Positions 24,150 through 35,126 of a stretch of 64,000 bases of DNA are shown piece after piece. The position numbers and the translations under genes were made by a program. Each line of letters starts with the position of its first letter. Position 1 is the stretch's first letter. The notes below the pieces were generated by a model. That model had not been told where the DNA came from. It did no database searches and saw only the letters and a list, made by a program, of their open reading frames with translations. Origin of the DNA: Takakia lepidozioides (Eukaryota; Streptophyta; Takakiopsida; Takakiales; Takakiaceae); the NCBI GenBank assembly GCA_030704615.1, contig CM060732.1:18228001-18292000 (forward strand), given 5' to 3'.

Positions 24150-25150
24150 CAGTTGTGTTGGACTACCTCCGCAGTGGAGACACGGCAGCCACTATGACTG
24201 CCAAGGAGAGGGATCGGATCCTACAACGAGCCAAGAGGTTCAGGCGGGAGGGGACACACCTGCTCCGAGTGTGGGAGGATGGTCGAGTGAGGATTGTGCC
24301 TCACCAAACACAGCGGGCACGGTTAGTGCGGCATGCCCATGAGGAGTTGGGGCATTTTGGGGTGCGACGCACTCATAGTCTACTGAGGGGCAGTATGGTG
24401 GCGTGGTATGCACACAGAGGTGTGCAACAATTTGTGGCTAGGTGCATGGTGTGTGACAGGGTGCGTGCTTCATTCAACGCCCCTACTCCACAATTGCACC
24501 CTCTTCCGATCATGGGATTGGGCTACAGGTGGAGTCTTGACTTCGCAGGGCCGTTGCCACTGACCATGCGCCACAACAAGTACGTGTTGGTGATGGTGGA
24601 GCACTTCTCCAAGTGGATTGAATTGGTTCCATTGCCTGATAAGGCTAGTGAGGGAGCTGCGTATGCATTCCTGGATTGTGTGCTTAGCCGATTCGGTGCT
24701 CCAGCTGAGGTACTCACGGACCAAGGGAGAGAGTTCTTGGGGGAGTTTCAGGCTTTGTGTGACAAGGCCTTGATAGACCACCGCACCACTTCTCGGGATC
24801 ATCCTGAAGCCGATGGCTTGGCAGAGAGAGTTGTTCAGACAGTAAAGAGGGGTTTGCGCAAGTATGGCTTGCAGAAGGGACACCTAGGAGATTGGGACCT
24901 TCAGTTACCCTGGTTAGCCATGGGCTACAGGTTCAGCAAGCAAGCATCACTTGCCTCCTTCTCACCTTTACTTCTTCTCTTTGGCCGAGAGCCGGATTTG
25001 CCTACATCCATTCGCAGAGAAGCTGCTACAGTTCTTAACCTTGACGATCCGGACGTGTGGGCACGTGCATGTGAGCAGCGTGCAGAGTTGTTCAAGAGAG
25101 TCATGCCATGGCTTTCGAGAACCTTGCCATTGCACAACACCGTGATACGT
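24150..25150 (+). pseudogene. Gypsy integrase
   Basis: Continuous with RNase H in frame 2. It has the HHCC zinc domain (HEELGHFGVRRTHSLL, then CMVC) and the catalytic core with D in WSLDFAGPLPL, D in VLTDQGREFLGEF and E in HPEADGLAERVVQTVKRGLR. The C-terminal part (FSPLLLLFGREPDLP) is typical of plant gypsy integrases. The frame moves from 2 to 1 near 25110, before the GDYVYL segment. Confidence 0.95.
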
Positions 25151-25600
25151 TGAGGTATGCTACCATACGTGGTGGGGGCTATCGTCCTGGGGTTCGGAGA
25201 TTCAACCCTGGTGACTATGTCTATCTGCAGCAGACTGCTCCTACGACCCTGGATGTGACTGCAAGACGTGTTATTTTGAGGGTCGAGAGGTCTTGCCCTC
25301 AGGCCGTCTTGGTCTTGGAGGGTCGGGATGGCAACACTTGGAAGGACCATGTGCGTAATTGTGCGCCATGTCACCTTCCGAATGTCGATGGCAGGATTGA
25401 CCCAAACCTGGCAGTGGTATCTGCAGGTTTGAGGTGCATGTTGTGTGGGTCTGCTAAAGGGGCAGCCACCATGCTGGTATGTGATCGGTGCTCTAGAGGT
25501 TGGCATATGGGATGCTTGACTCCACCTCTTGAGATGGTTCCGGATGGGGATTGGTTAGTCCACATTGCATTGGATAGTGGGAGTGGATACAACCATGGAG
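25150..25600 (+). pseudogene. Integrase C-terminal region with PHD finger
   Basis: Frame 1. After the FNPGDYVYL SH3-like strand of the integrase tail comes CMLC, CDRC, GWHMGCLTPPLEMVPDGDW and, after one more shift, PHC. This is the Cys4-His-Cys3 pattern of a PHD finger with the usual GWH.(G)CL.PPL...P.GDW core; the seventh Cys is lost at a shift near 25555. PHD fingers commonly read histone H3 tails. Here it takes the position of the chromodomain found in many plant gypsy integrases, so a targeting role is a reasonable inference. Confidence 0.85.
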
Positions 25601-25824
25601 GCTAACAGAAACGCAAGGCCCAGCTACTAGGAGACCTTGAACACACGAGATCTGGGCTCAAGTCATAGATTGCAAGACGGCGACTAACGATGGGGCTACT
25701 CTTGTACCCGGCCTCTTGGTTGATAGAGTTTGAGCTCGATAAAGACAGTGATAGAGGACTTAGTACGGCTGTGGCTATTACATCTTGTAGCTATCTGGAG
25801 GTAGGGGGACCTATCCACCAGCTA

Positions 25825-25833
25825 GGGGGGGAA
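25825..25833 (+). promoter_or_regulatory. Polypurine tract of the gypsy element
   Basis: The run GGGGGGGAA lies immediately before TGTGGGCG, the layout expected for the plus-strand primer next to a 3' LTR. It argues that the LTR, or an older form of it, begins at 25834 rather than at 25928. Confidence 0.6.
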
Positions 25834-26368
25834 TGTGGGCGATTGGCTAGACTACTTATTGTGCATATATGTGTGGTGTGGTTTGGACAGCGATGTAGTT
25901 GTGTAGCGTATGTATGCGCACGACAGCTGTCAAGTTAAATAAGCACAGTGTGAAAAACAGCTAGAATAAAACTAGTTATTTGTATTTACACTGGATTTAG
26001 GTTCAAGTGTTAAATCAGGTGTCAAGTTTAGTTGACACCTGGTCAGGTTTATCTTCACGAGAGCGGCAGTCGCGCGGCTTCATCTCTCTCGAGTTGAGCC
26101 TGCGCGACCGAGCTCCTGCATGTTGAGGACTGAGTGTGCTTATGATGGGAGTGTAGGTTGTTGTGGGGTGGAGTCCCCATAGCTTGGGGTGCCCCTGGCT
26201 CGACTTCTATTTTAAAGAGTGACCTTGAGGGATTGATATTTCTGTGTTGAGAGTGTGTGTCCTTTTACAAGTTTGTTTATCATTGTGCTAGACTACTTTA
26301 TTGTGCATATATGTGTGGTGTGGTTTGGACAGCGATGTAGTTGTGTAGCGATATGTATGCGCACGACA
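25834..26368 (+). repeat. 3' LTR region, irregular
   Basis: Three parts: 25834-25927 begins after the polypurine tract; 25928-26282 matches the 5' LTR; 26283-26368 repeats about 80 bp of the first part (GCTAGACTAC through TATGTATGCGCACGACA, with small differences). The element ends at CGACA, followed by the ATGG duplication. The first and third parts flank the LTR-like core as direct repeats and are both absent from the 5' copy. Confidence 0.75.
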
Positions 26369-26372
26369 ATGG

Positions 26373-27560
26373 CAATTGACCTCCACCGGTGGCACCACAA
26401 TCTTTGCCAACTCCACATCCTCTATCCCCCGAGAATTTTTCTTCTTCTTCCCACCCTCTCCTTTCTTTGTAGCCTCCTTCCCCTGCTCCTTTGTTACCCC
26501 ACTGCCCTCCCCCGCATGCACACTCACCCCTTCGTCTCCGTGGGACTTCTGCTTCTTCTTCTTCTTCTTCTTCTTTTTCTTCCCCTTCTCCACGACCCCC
26601 CTTCCCTTCCCTTCCCCGCTACTTCCTCTCTCTCCTTCTCCATCTCCCTTCTCTCTCTCTCCTCGGCAGCCCCTTCATTGATGGTAAAAGGGACCTCGGG
26701 AGGTCGAGGCCTCTTCTTCTTACCTTTGGTGTTCGGGTCCTTCATGAACACCACTTGCTCTCCCTCATTGGCAACCCCACCGGACTGCACCAATGAGGCC
26801 AAGAATGTTGCTGCCTCCTGAAGACGAATAACCCCCCCAAATTCAAAACAAGAAACAAATAACAAAGACATACATGCATGCAAAGGAAAGGACAAAACAT
26901 GGAATGGGCAAGGTGCGACAGTTGTACCTTTGCAAGCTTGGCCGACTTGGCCCCGGTGTCACCCGATGTGGCAGGAGTCCCCGTTGCCGGATGTGCCCGG
27001 GCTATCCCCTCCCGGAGCGCCATTGGAAGTAGATTCCAAATGTCGACCATAGCCGGCGGCGGCGCCCCGTAGTCCATGCCCTTTTTGCTGACCGCTCAGG
27101 CTAGAGCAGAGGTCGGTATAAAAGCATTACCAAATGCCTGCAAGTAGGCTCTATGAAATGAGCTGCTCCCGTACCCGCACAAATTTCACAAGAGGAGGCG
27201 CAGCAGAGGTGTATGACTCTACAATCCTTCCCGCATGAACAATTACTGAGGCACGCTAGGCTCTCCACCGGCCCGTAGCTCCTTCCCCCCCTCCCCTCCC
27301 ACAAATGTTCTGCAAGTTCGAGGGCCTCACCCGGCTTGACTAATTCGAGGCGCTTCCTCAACTCAGCCACCTCATTGGCCCTCCTCATCTCCTCTCCCTC
27401 ATCCTCAACATTGGGCTAGGAACGACCACTTCCAAAGGCTCTTGAACCTGACCTTGGGCCTTGGCAAGTGCAGCCTTCGCTGCGGAGGAAGGGGTCGCTA
27501 TAGGGGTGACATCCAAAAGTTGCCCATACCGGGCCCCCGAACGGGTGATGTACTTGCAAA
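26373..27560 (-). pseudogene. CACTA-like element ORF, N-terminal exons
   Basis: Minus strand. From about 27560: YITRSGARYGQLLDVTPIAT, then, after a one-base shift near 27410, MRRANEVAELRKRLELVKPG. Next is MVDIWNLLPMALREGIARAH ending at AKLAK with a GTACAA splice donor near 26925. After an intron come EAATFLASLVQSGGVANEGE and a long Lys/Glu/Arg-rich low-complexity tail. It ends in VELAKIVVPPVEVNCH at the insertion site and would continue at 15612. The plus-strand CTTCTTCTT run at 26550-26585 is the coding repeat for the Lys/Arg tail. No domain recognised. Confidence 0.45.
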
Positions 27561-29070
27561 GGTATATTTCGGGTGAAGGCAACCTACGGTGGCTCAGTGA
27601 TGACCAGATCATGGAGTGGATTCAAGGAACTTGTGAAAAGACAGTTTGTGCCTCTCAACGCGTCCTGGCTCGCCCATGACAAGATGATGAACTTGAAGCA
27701 AACGGATGACATTCGGGAATATGTTCAGGCTTTCAATGTGCTATTGCTCGAAGTCGCGGATATGGCGGAACCAGAAATAACTCTGTGGCGGGATTGGCCC
27801 CATGGGCCAAGCGGAAGTTGGAGGAGATGCCACCAAAGACTTTGAACGAGGCAATTGAAAGGGCTGAATGCTTCTCAGATGTCCCTAGGGGCGAAAGACA
27901 GGGCCGTACGAAGCTGAACCACAAGAAGGTCTGGCGGGAGGGTGACTCCTTTCGACCGAAAAAGAAGTGGGATAGGCCCCGCGGCGACAATGGCACATGG
28001 AAATCGAAAGGAAGGCCTTTGCACGTCAAGGCGGCAACTGGTGCTCCGAAAGAAAAATCAGGTGCGGCGGCTTATGGCGGACAGAGAAGGCGACCTTTGA
28101 TGGGGTGTGCTTTAATTGCGGGGAGCCCGGGCACATAGCCAAGAGGTGCCTGAAACCCTGACAATTGAACATGACTCGGGCAACCACGAAATTGTCCGAA
28201 GACTCCATCAGCCGCTTGGTGGAGATGGTGGTTGCCAAGACTGGCAAGGTAGACAACTACTCTTGTGAGTTATACCATGAGACGGGAGCTTTGCGTAAAT
28301 GAAGGCAGCTAATGTTCGTGTGCAGGATAATTTCCAGAATTGGGATCAAAATGGGATGACACAATGGCATGTGATTACACAAGATGGGATCAAAATGGAT
28401 GACAGAAAGGTGATGGCGATCTTGGACTGGGAACCTCCGACTTCGGTCTCGGGAGTGCAATCTTTTCTGGGACTCGCCTCCTACTACCAAAAATATGAGA
28501 GAAATTTCGCCAAGATCGCGGGGCCGCTGTCAGACCTTTTGTGTAAGTCCAAGGTATGGGTATGGAACACTTTTTGTGGCCAAGCTTTTGCCGAGTTGAA
28601 GCAGCGGATGGCGGAAGCTCCAGTCTTGAAGATCCTGGAGTTCGATCGTCCATTTGAGATTGGCCTACGCATGAGAAAGAAATGAAAGCGATGGTGCATT
28701 GCCTTGAGCTTTGGCGCCACTATGTTGGTTCCAACCCGGTGAAGGTGTTCACGGACAATGTCACGGTGAAAGTTTTTGCCACACAGCCTAAGTTGTCCCC
28801 AAAACAAATTAGGTGGCAAGAGACTTTGGCAGTGTTCGACGTGGATATCTAGTACAAACCGGGACGGGACAATGTGGTGCCGACTTCCTCCAAGTCCCGA
28901 CCAAGGGTGGAGCCTCTCAAGCTCCAACCAGTGCACTCTTTTTGGCCACTTCAGGGCCAAGGAAAGATCTCCCCAGAGGATCGAATCGCTTTACTGCAAC
29001 AACATTGCTTGCGACCGCTCATGATGCCGCTTTTTGGCATCACCTTCAGCAAGGGTTCACCTTGAACCCT
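27560..29070 (+). mobile_element. Second Ty3/gypsy remnant, internally deleted
   Basis: Plus strand pieces in order: gag (FVPLNASWLAHDKMMNLKQT, then DDIREYVQAFNVLLLEV, then APWAKRKLEEMPPKTLNEAI); a standard zinc knuckle CFNCGEPGHIAKRC (about 28108-28149) followed by a stop; then directly the RT thumb (VQSFLGLASYYQKYERNFAK) and RNase H fragments (MKAMVHCLELWRHYV, VFTDN). The protease and most of RT, including YxDD, are missing, so a large internal deletion lies near 28160-28390. Its gag is unlike that of the methyltransferase element. No LTRs identified. Confidence 0.8.
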
Positions 29071-31520
29071 TTTTTTTACTAGGAAGATAACCTTGAACCA
29101 CCGTGCGCCCCAATCACTACAATTGGGTCCGCTTGGTGGAATGCTGGCCTGAGGTATGGGAACACGCCGAAGCCGCACTACGACTTCCTCCCAAGGCTAC
29201 ACGATTATAGTACGTGAACGGAAGCACGTAGCTTCCGTGTTAGCCCGCACTACAAGGCAACCCCCTCGGTAGCGCAGTTATAGTACGCGCACGTGCCAGG
29301 TGCGCACTAGCACGTGAACTCCCAAAGAAGACGCAAGTTTTCTTGCCCCTTGGATGGGAGTCACCCGATTTCGGCGCTGCGCAAACACACCATTTATCCA
29401 ATTTACCTCTCCCACTTTTGTAAGCTAGCATGCATTCTACACACTAGCCAACCATACCATGCATCATCATTCCAAACAAAATAGGAAGCACAACATTTGG
29501 AAACCATTTCATTTATAAACAAAATTTATATAACACAAGTTTTTGCAATCGGATTCCTGAGCTAGCTAAGCCGGACTAAGCATGCATTTCCTCCCCCACA
29601 ATCCAAGGTTGATGTCCCCATCACGCTTCTTCCGCTTTTGAGGTCGCCCTTCGAAAGCTGCAACCGCCTCGGATGCGTTTCCCATTTCTGAGGCACACAC
29701 CCAAGTTGCCTCCACTTGATGATAGCCCTTCCGTTTCACGGGATACTTTTTTTTTTTGTGCTTGGCAAGACTTTGCTTTGGTTAAGGTAGCAGTGTTGTG
29801 GTGCTGGCGGAGACCTCCCTGCACGGTTAGGCTTGTGGAGAGATGACGACTCTCCCCCAAACAGTAAAAAAAAGTTCTTTTTTGTTTGTCTTGCTTCCTT
29901 GCTTTCTTTGGCATTCTCTGCGCTTAGATTGAAGTGTATTTGACCTCGATAGCAAGTGTGGAAGCCTGCTACTCACCTCGTGCATCCTCACTAACTCACA
30001 ATGCATTGTGGTTGTTTTTGGGACGGGCACAGGTGAGGGCTTCCACTTAATATTCTAATGTCTAGGTGTTGTTGGATGCCAAGTGGGAATGCAGAACAGG
30101 GGAAGGAATCGCTTGCTAGGGACTCATCTTAAAATGTTGAAAAACTAAACTACTCTATGGTTTTTCTTGATCCTACCTCTTTCCTTCCTTTATTTTTGAA
30201 GAACAAGTGTAATGCTTTCTACGATGGGCTATTTTCGGCCCAACCAGTGGAAGACCTCTGTTTTGTTGTGACAGCCGGGTTTATGATGGCTTGTGTGTGA
30301 GACACACATCTGTTTTCCAGGCCCTAGTTTGCTTTGCTTACCTTATGGTAGTTGGAAACAAGTTGAGAGGCTGCAAGAAACTGTTTGTTGCAGCTATTCG
30401 GGTATCCATGTTGGTCCCTGTTATGTTCCAACCCGGATGGCTTTGTTAGCTAGATGCTCAGGCCAGGGTAAGTTGAAGATTCTGCCTGTGGATATTCGGC
30501 TGACAATGAAATATGGCAGCAATATATAACTGGTAACTGGTTTTTGAGGCAGCAAGGGTGGTCAAGTGGAAAATACCCCATGGACATGGTATAATGACAT
30601 GGTCAAATGTGGAATGATGTGAATAGGGTGTACTGACAGTATTATATACTGTCACATGATGTGTATGCAGTCCTTTATCTTTACCTTGCTGGGTCATGAA
30701 CTTTGATTTTCAGCTGTAGCAAGAAATAAAAGTATAGGGGTATTCTGGAAAACTTACCAGACATATCCACCTCCCCTGTGGGGGCAAGTTGTGCTGCAGA
30801 CCAGTCTAAGCAAATACTGGCAGGGCAAGGTATTTAAATCTGTGATATCCAAGTATTCCTTTCTATCTTTAAGAAAACCCTCCATGACACCCGTGGGGTT
30901 TTAGTAAGTATGCTTGGATTACAGCTTGCAGACAGTAAATCTGTATGATTATTTGACCTGCACCACATCAAGGCCAAAATATGGCCAAGTACCCGCCATC
31001 CCACCCAGACCTCTGAATGTGTATCATGATCATGAATGATGGGTCAATCAGCATCAGTGGCATACTCTTTGGGTTATGAATAATACTGACATGAACACAT
31101 TACTGTGCATGGATGTAATTCTGGATTTTCTAAGCTTGATGATTGATGGATGGTGCCACTGTTAAGTGGCTGATATGTCTGATTATTCTTCTTATTCATG
31201 ACAACGACCCTAGGGGTCCTGTCTTTGTCTTGACATGACAAAAAGTATCTTCCCTCTCTCACTGTCCAGTATGCTTAGTGATTTATGCATACACTATCCA
31301 TTGATTACCATGCTGATTTTCCAGCCTTTGTGCAGAACCCCACCAAGATCACTCCGGAATGGATTGATGAGTTGCAGACCTTGGGGTACTAGCTCCGGCT
31401 GCTTCCTCCAATCCCTGTTATTCAAGTTCTGCAACCATGGTTCATACCAGGTATGTTTTTCTCCAGCAGACCAATGGTTTGGGCATGGAGAATAGATAAG
31501 CACAGGGCATAACAGACTTA
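29071..31520. other. No supported gene
   Basis: Short frames only. A minus-strand stretch at about 29580-29760 reads VKRKGYHQVEATWVCASEMG followed by a basic stretch and could be one exon of old transposon origin, but nothing confirms it. The two phrases TATAGTACG(T/C)G at about 29208 and 29278 suggest a small duplication. Confidence 0.4.
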
Positions 31521-31942
31521 TGAATGATGATATTATGAGCTAGGCCCTGGTAAGATAGTATACTCGAGTATATGTACACACCTTCTACATGATCCGGTCA
31601 CTGTACATTACTCTTACTAATTGTCCCCTGTAGCCAATGCCTTATATCAATATTTAGTTTGTCTGCGGCTCAAATGCTTTTTGGCTTCTCCTGGATGTGG
31701 CTTTGCTCTTAGTAGCACCACACAAACAGACCCCTGAATGCTGATATCATGAGCTAGGCCCTGGTAAGACAGTATACTGGAGCATATGTACACACCTTCT
31801 ACATGATCCGGTCACTGTACATCGTTCTTGCTAACTGATCCCCTGTAGCCAATGCCTTATGTCAGAATTTAGTTGGTCTTCGGCTCACATGCTTTTTGGC
31901 TTCTCCTGGATGTGGCTTCGCTCTTTGTAGCACCACACAAAA
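31521..31942. repeat. Tandem duplication, 214-bp period
   Basis: Two adjacent copies, 31521-31734 and 31735-31942. Each starts TGAATG.TGATAT.ATGAGC and includes CTACATGATCCGGTCACTGT, CCTGTAGCCAATGCCTTAT and CTCCTGGATGTGGCTT. Divergence is roughly one base in ten by eye. No coding potential. Confidence 0.85.
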
Positions 31943-32260
31943 ATGCGGGCGTTTGGGTGTGATTTTTGACTGCCTAAATATGGTGTGTCATTTTCCTTGA
32001 AAGCAGATATGCTTGTGATGGTGGAGTTCCCAAAAAACCAGACTAAGTAAATACCATGGTTTCTTACACCTGTGATTTCTTCTATAACTAGTTCCTTTTG
32101 GGGTCTATGCTTAGTACATACCCCAGCAATATGCTCGATTTCATATGCTTGCTCTGATTACCCAGCTTGCATAAGGGATAGCTTGATAATCCTCTATGGT
32201 ACACCTTCCGAAGGATTTGCTAATGAGCAAGGAGAGGTTAACCTTTTGGAGAAGGAGTCT

Positions 32261-32310
32261 GGTATGCACTCCCTTACGGGATGAGTGCATACCACACTCA
32301 CTCCGTAAGG
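32261..32310. repeat. Nested inverted repeats (hairpin)
   Basis: GGTATGCACTC (32261-32271) pairs with GAGTGCATACC (32283-32293). CCTTACGG inside the loop also pairs with CCGTAAGG at about 32303-32310, so two mutually exclusive stems are possible. Function unknown. Confidence 0.6.
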
Positions 32311-32399
32311 GCCTGCCATATCAGGGGCTGGATGGTGGGATTCCCTCTTTCTCCCTCTCTCTCCCTCTGGAAACTGGGTTTATGGAATTGTTGTCCAGA

Positions 32400-34770
32400 G
32401 TTCCATCTTTGAAAAATTTGAAAAATTGGGTTGCAGGGAATTTTGGATGTTTTTCATCCAAAATACATTTTTTTCCATAGTGAAACATTTCTTCACTAAT
32501 ACCTGTGAGGTTTTTATCCGTCGAGTTCAAGACAAGATGAACGCACGATGTCTTTCATCTTCCGCGAATGAGAAACGGACAACGTCCGTCGGGCATACAG
32601 ACTGGCGGATGTTTTTCATCCTGAGGAGGATGAATGACGGGCCAGACAGGGGAAAACCCTGCAACCCTAATGTCTTTCTTTTTGCGCTGCGAGAGCGCGC
32701 GCGATGGTGGCTTGGGAGGAGCGATGGTGCTCGTGCTGCAGATACCATGAGCTGCCAATCTTTGAGTGTTTATGGCTCCTGTGAGCGCCGCTTATGTGGG
32801 CTCTTTAAGAGGATGGCGGTGGCTTAGAGATGAGGGAAGATTCACTGTCTCATTTGTCTGTTTTTTTGCTGCACAAGGGAACCACGGCAGTGATGGCGGA
32901 GGTACCACCTACCTGCTGACAATGACAGCCTAGAACTCTTCTAGCAAACACCCTAACCTACTTATCACACTAGTTCCTATGTTAACTTGCGTATGCTTCC
33001 AACAGGCATACACCTTTTTGCCTCGGTTGTCCCACCATTGACTGGGGTCAGAAAAGTATTCATTCCATAGCTTCTCCTCATCTCTATTACCTATTTTTGG
33101 ACACTTTCCTGTTGTCACATTGGCAGTATCATGTCAAAGTCACTCCAAACTAGATTCACTCAATCAGGTAACTTGCAGAATTCAACATTGAAGTGAAAGG
33201 CTCGCCCCTCCAGCCTAATCCATAACCCTAATAATCCAGCAGCACCAGTAAACCAGGACCACAAACCACCCATACCAACCACCTTTACAAACCACCATAC
33301 AAACCACCATACAAACCACCAGCAGAGAAGCAGCAATGAATTGAAACACCTAAACCGCTTTAATCAATTCAAACTAATTGAAACAGCTTTGGAACCAATG
33401 AATTGAAATGAGATGCTCCGCATCAGACAAGACAACACACTCACGAAACGTGACATGCAAGAAACAAATGGTGCTCTATAACCTCTGGAACGAAAGCGAG
33501 TGAGGAAACAGAAGCAAACCAACAGCGACGTGGGCGATGTTGACCAACAAAAGCAACAGCAAAACAAAAACAAAAACAAAAACAAATCAACAAACAAATC
33601 ACCAAGCACAGGACCAAACTGAAATAGCATAACAACAGCAAACCAGCATAACAAAACAAGCCAGAGCGAGCCACAGAGAATCACATCAAACCAGATAGAA
33701 ACTGTAAACAAGAACATTACCTGCTGGATGCCTAAGCCATTTTGGTGCCCCTGTTGCGACCTGAAACACCTGACCCTTAAGCTTCCACCGCTCTCCCCTC
33801 CGCTCTGCTTCCCTCCCGTCTCCCGTCTACACTTGAATCCGTTGCCTCCTTGCTTTCCTCCACTGCACTCTCACGCTGCACTGAACTGCTCTCTTCTCTC
33901 TGCTCTCATGGCACCCTGCACAACACGCTCTCTGCTCTTCACGCTCTCCCCTCTTCAAAACTCTCTCTTTTCTAGCGCTAGTCTCTCTTAGCAAGTCCGT
34001 AGCGCTTCCGCGTACACAATGGAGTGCCGAAAGGGTGGGTTGAACGAGCGCACCCCTTATATGGTGCCGTCGCAGAGGATCTGAACCATCGCGTCCTTTC
34101 GAAATCGAACATCCATGCAAATATCATCCAATTCATCCTTTCCATTCTATCCATCCATTTAACGAATGATTAGATGAAATGAAAAAACGGATGAATGAAC
34201 GAGAAAATATGACGTTAATGATCCCTTGCACAGGATCATCAATTATAACCCCGCTCGATATTTCCCATACCCCACACATGACGATAAATGAAATGTACAA
34301 ATCAGATCCTCCTGCGGCGTTTTTGCCGCTTGGAATTATTGCTCCTGACAATTTGTCTACATTCGGCAGATTCCGGCGTGGAATATTTCCTCTCTCACTC
34401 CTTTACGCCCGCCGCATTCTCTGCTGAGTGTCATAGCCGCACAATTTCATGAAACGCTTATCAACGGCATCAGGCATTGATCCACGAGGACAACATTGAA
34501 TGTGAAATACGTACTGCTTTATAAGCACGAGTACGAAACCATTGAACCTCCGTTATCGGCCGTTATCGTTCTGGCATCATAATTGTGACATAGGGTGCTA
34601 CCAGTAAATGACACTCATTTTTGAAATCGCTCAAGAGTGCACTCCTGCACCCGCCAAAACCGTTCGATTGTGGCGATATCGGATATCAACGGCGCCGGAA
34701 ATCGATCCGCGAGACAATGTATCGCACTATCCCATTGGAGGGGTTCCAGCGGGCAACCTGGTTTCCACCT
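32400..34770. other. Intergenic with simple repeats
   Basis: Two copies of GGATGTTTTTCATCC near 32446 and 32607; ACAAACCACCAT repeated three times with a 12-bp period at 33287-33320; an AAAAAC/CAAA-rich run around 33545-33600. The long minus-strand frame at 33364-33717 is a translation of this low-complexity DNA and is not taken as a gene. Confidence 0.6.
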
Positions 34771-34771
34771 C

Positions 34772-34778
34772 TATATAA
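34772..34778 (+). promoter_or_regulatory. Candidate TATA box
   Basis: CTATATAAGG is a close match to the plant TATA consensus, 0.7 kb upstream of the DUF7869-type gene and in the same direction. A pyrimidine-rich stretch follows. Transcription start not determined. Confidence 0.4.
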
Positions 34779-35126
34779 GGTCCTAGTGCACACTGTACAA
34801 ACTTCTACCTCCATACCTCTCACTTGTAGATTGTGTTTCCTGCACCTCTCTGGTCATCTCCCACCTCACTGCCCATAGTGCACCTCTTTGAGCATCCTGT
34901 ACCTTTGTGGCCATCGCAGGTGCACCTCTCTGAATTTCCATAATCTCTCGTGTGAACTGCATTTTCTCCCGTAGGAAATGTTATGACATTTGTGTGTTTT
35001 TGATAGTCTGCAAGAAAATCTACTTATTTCTCATCTGCACATTTAGAAATTACAGTCCAATAGTCTCATTTCCCTGTATTTGTCCATCTCTCCAATTTCT
35101 GTATTTCGCCATCCCTCAAGTCGTGG

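Larger units (their letters stand above)
15617..26368 (+). mobile_element. Ty3/gypsy retroelement encoding a DNA methyltransferase and a PHD finger
   Basis: A 10752-bp element bounded by an ATGG duplication. It begins TGTCAAG and ends CGCACGACA. Order on the plus strand: 5' LTR, a 2.2-kb leader with captured host cDNA, gag with two zinc knuckles, aspartic protease, C5-cytosine methyltransferase, reverse transcriptase, RNase H, integrase, PHD finger, polypurine tract and 3' LTR. RT before integrase places it in Ty3/gypsy. At least seven frameshifts and one nonsense codon show it is not intact. Gypsy elements with a captured methyltransferase are described from charophyte algae; the precise family of this copy is unknown to me. 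Confidence 0.9.
13663..27560 (-). mobile_element. CACTA-like (En/Spm) DNA transposon, interrupted by a gypsy element
   Basis: The left terminus CACTACAGGAAAA at 13663 matches the plant CACTA terminal inverted repeat (usual form CACTACAAGAAAA). It is followed by GCGACG/CGTCGC-rich subterminal repeats, which are typical of the class. A minus-strand ORF in several exons occupies 26373-27560 and 14709-15612. The two halves are separated by the gypsy insertion at 15617-26368 but read in phase across it once one ATGG copy is removed. I did not find the opposite TIR in the window. The right boundary given is only where a second gypsy remnant begins. TIR and subterminal repeats are seen; the class is inferred. 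Confidence 0.6.

Noticed and set aside
18233-25600. Reading the gag-pol frameshifts as programmed recoding
   Set aside because: There are at least seven shifts in both directions plus a nonsense codon and no consistent slippery site; decay explains them better.
26288-26593. Lys-rich basic ORF read as a nuclear protein
   Set aside because: The polylysine is a CTT/CTTCTT microsatellite read on the minus strand; treated only as the low-complexity tail of the CACTA-like ORF.
33364-33717. Minus-strand 117-codon frame rich in Phe, Leu and Cys that looks like a membrane protein
   Set aside because: It translates the AAAAAC/CAAA simple repeats on the other strand; no start context or homologue and strongly biased composition.
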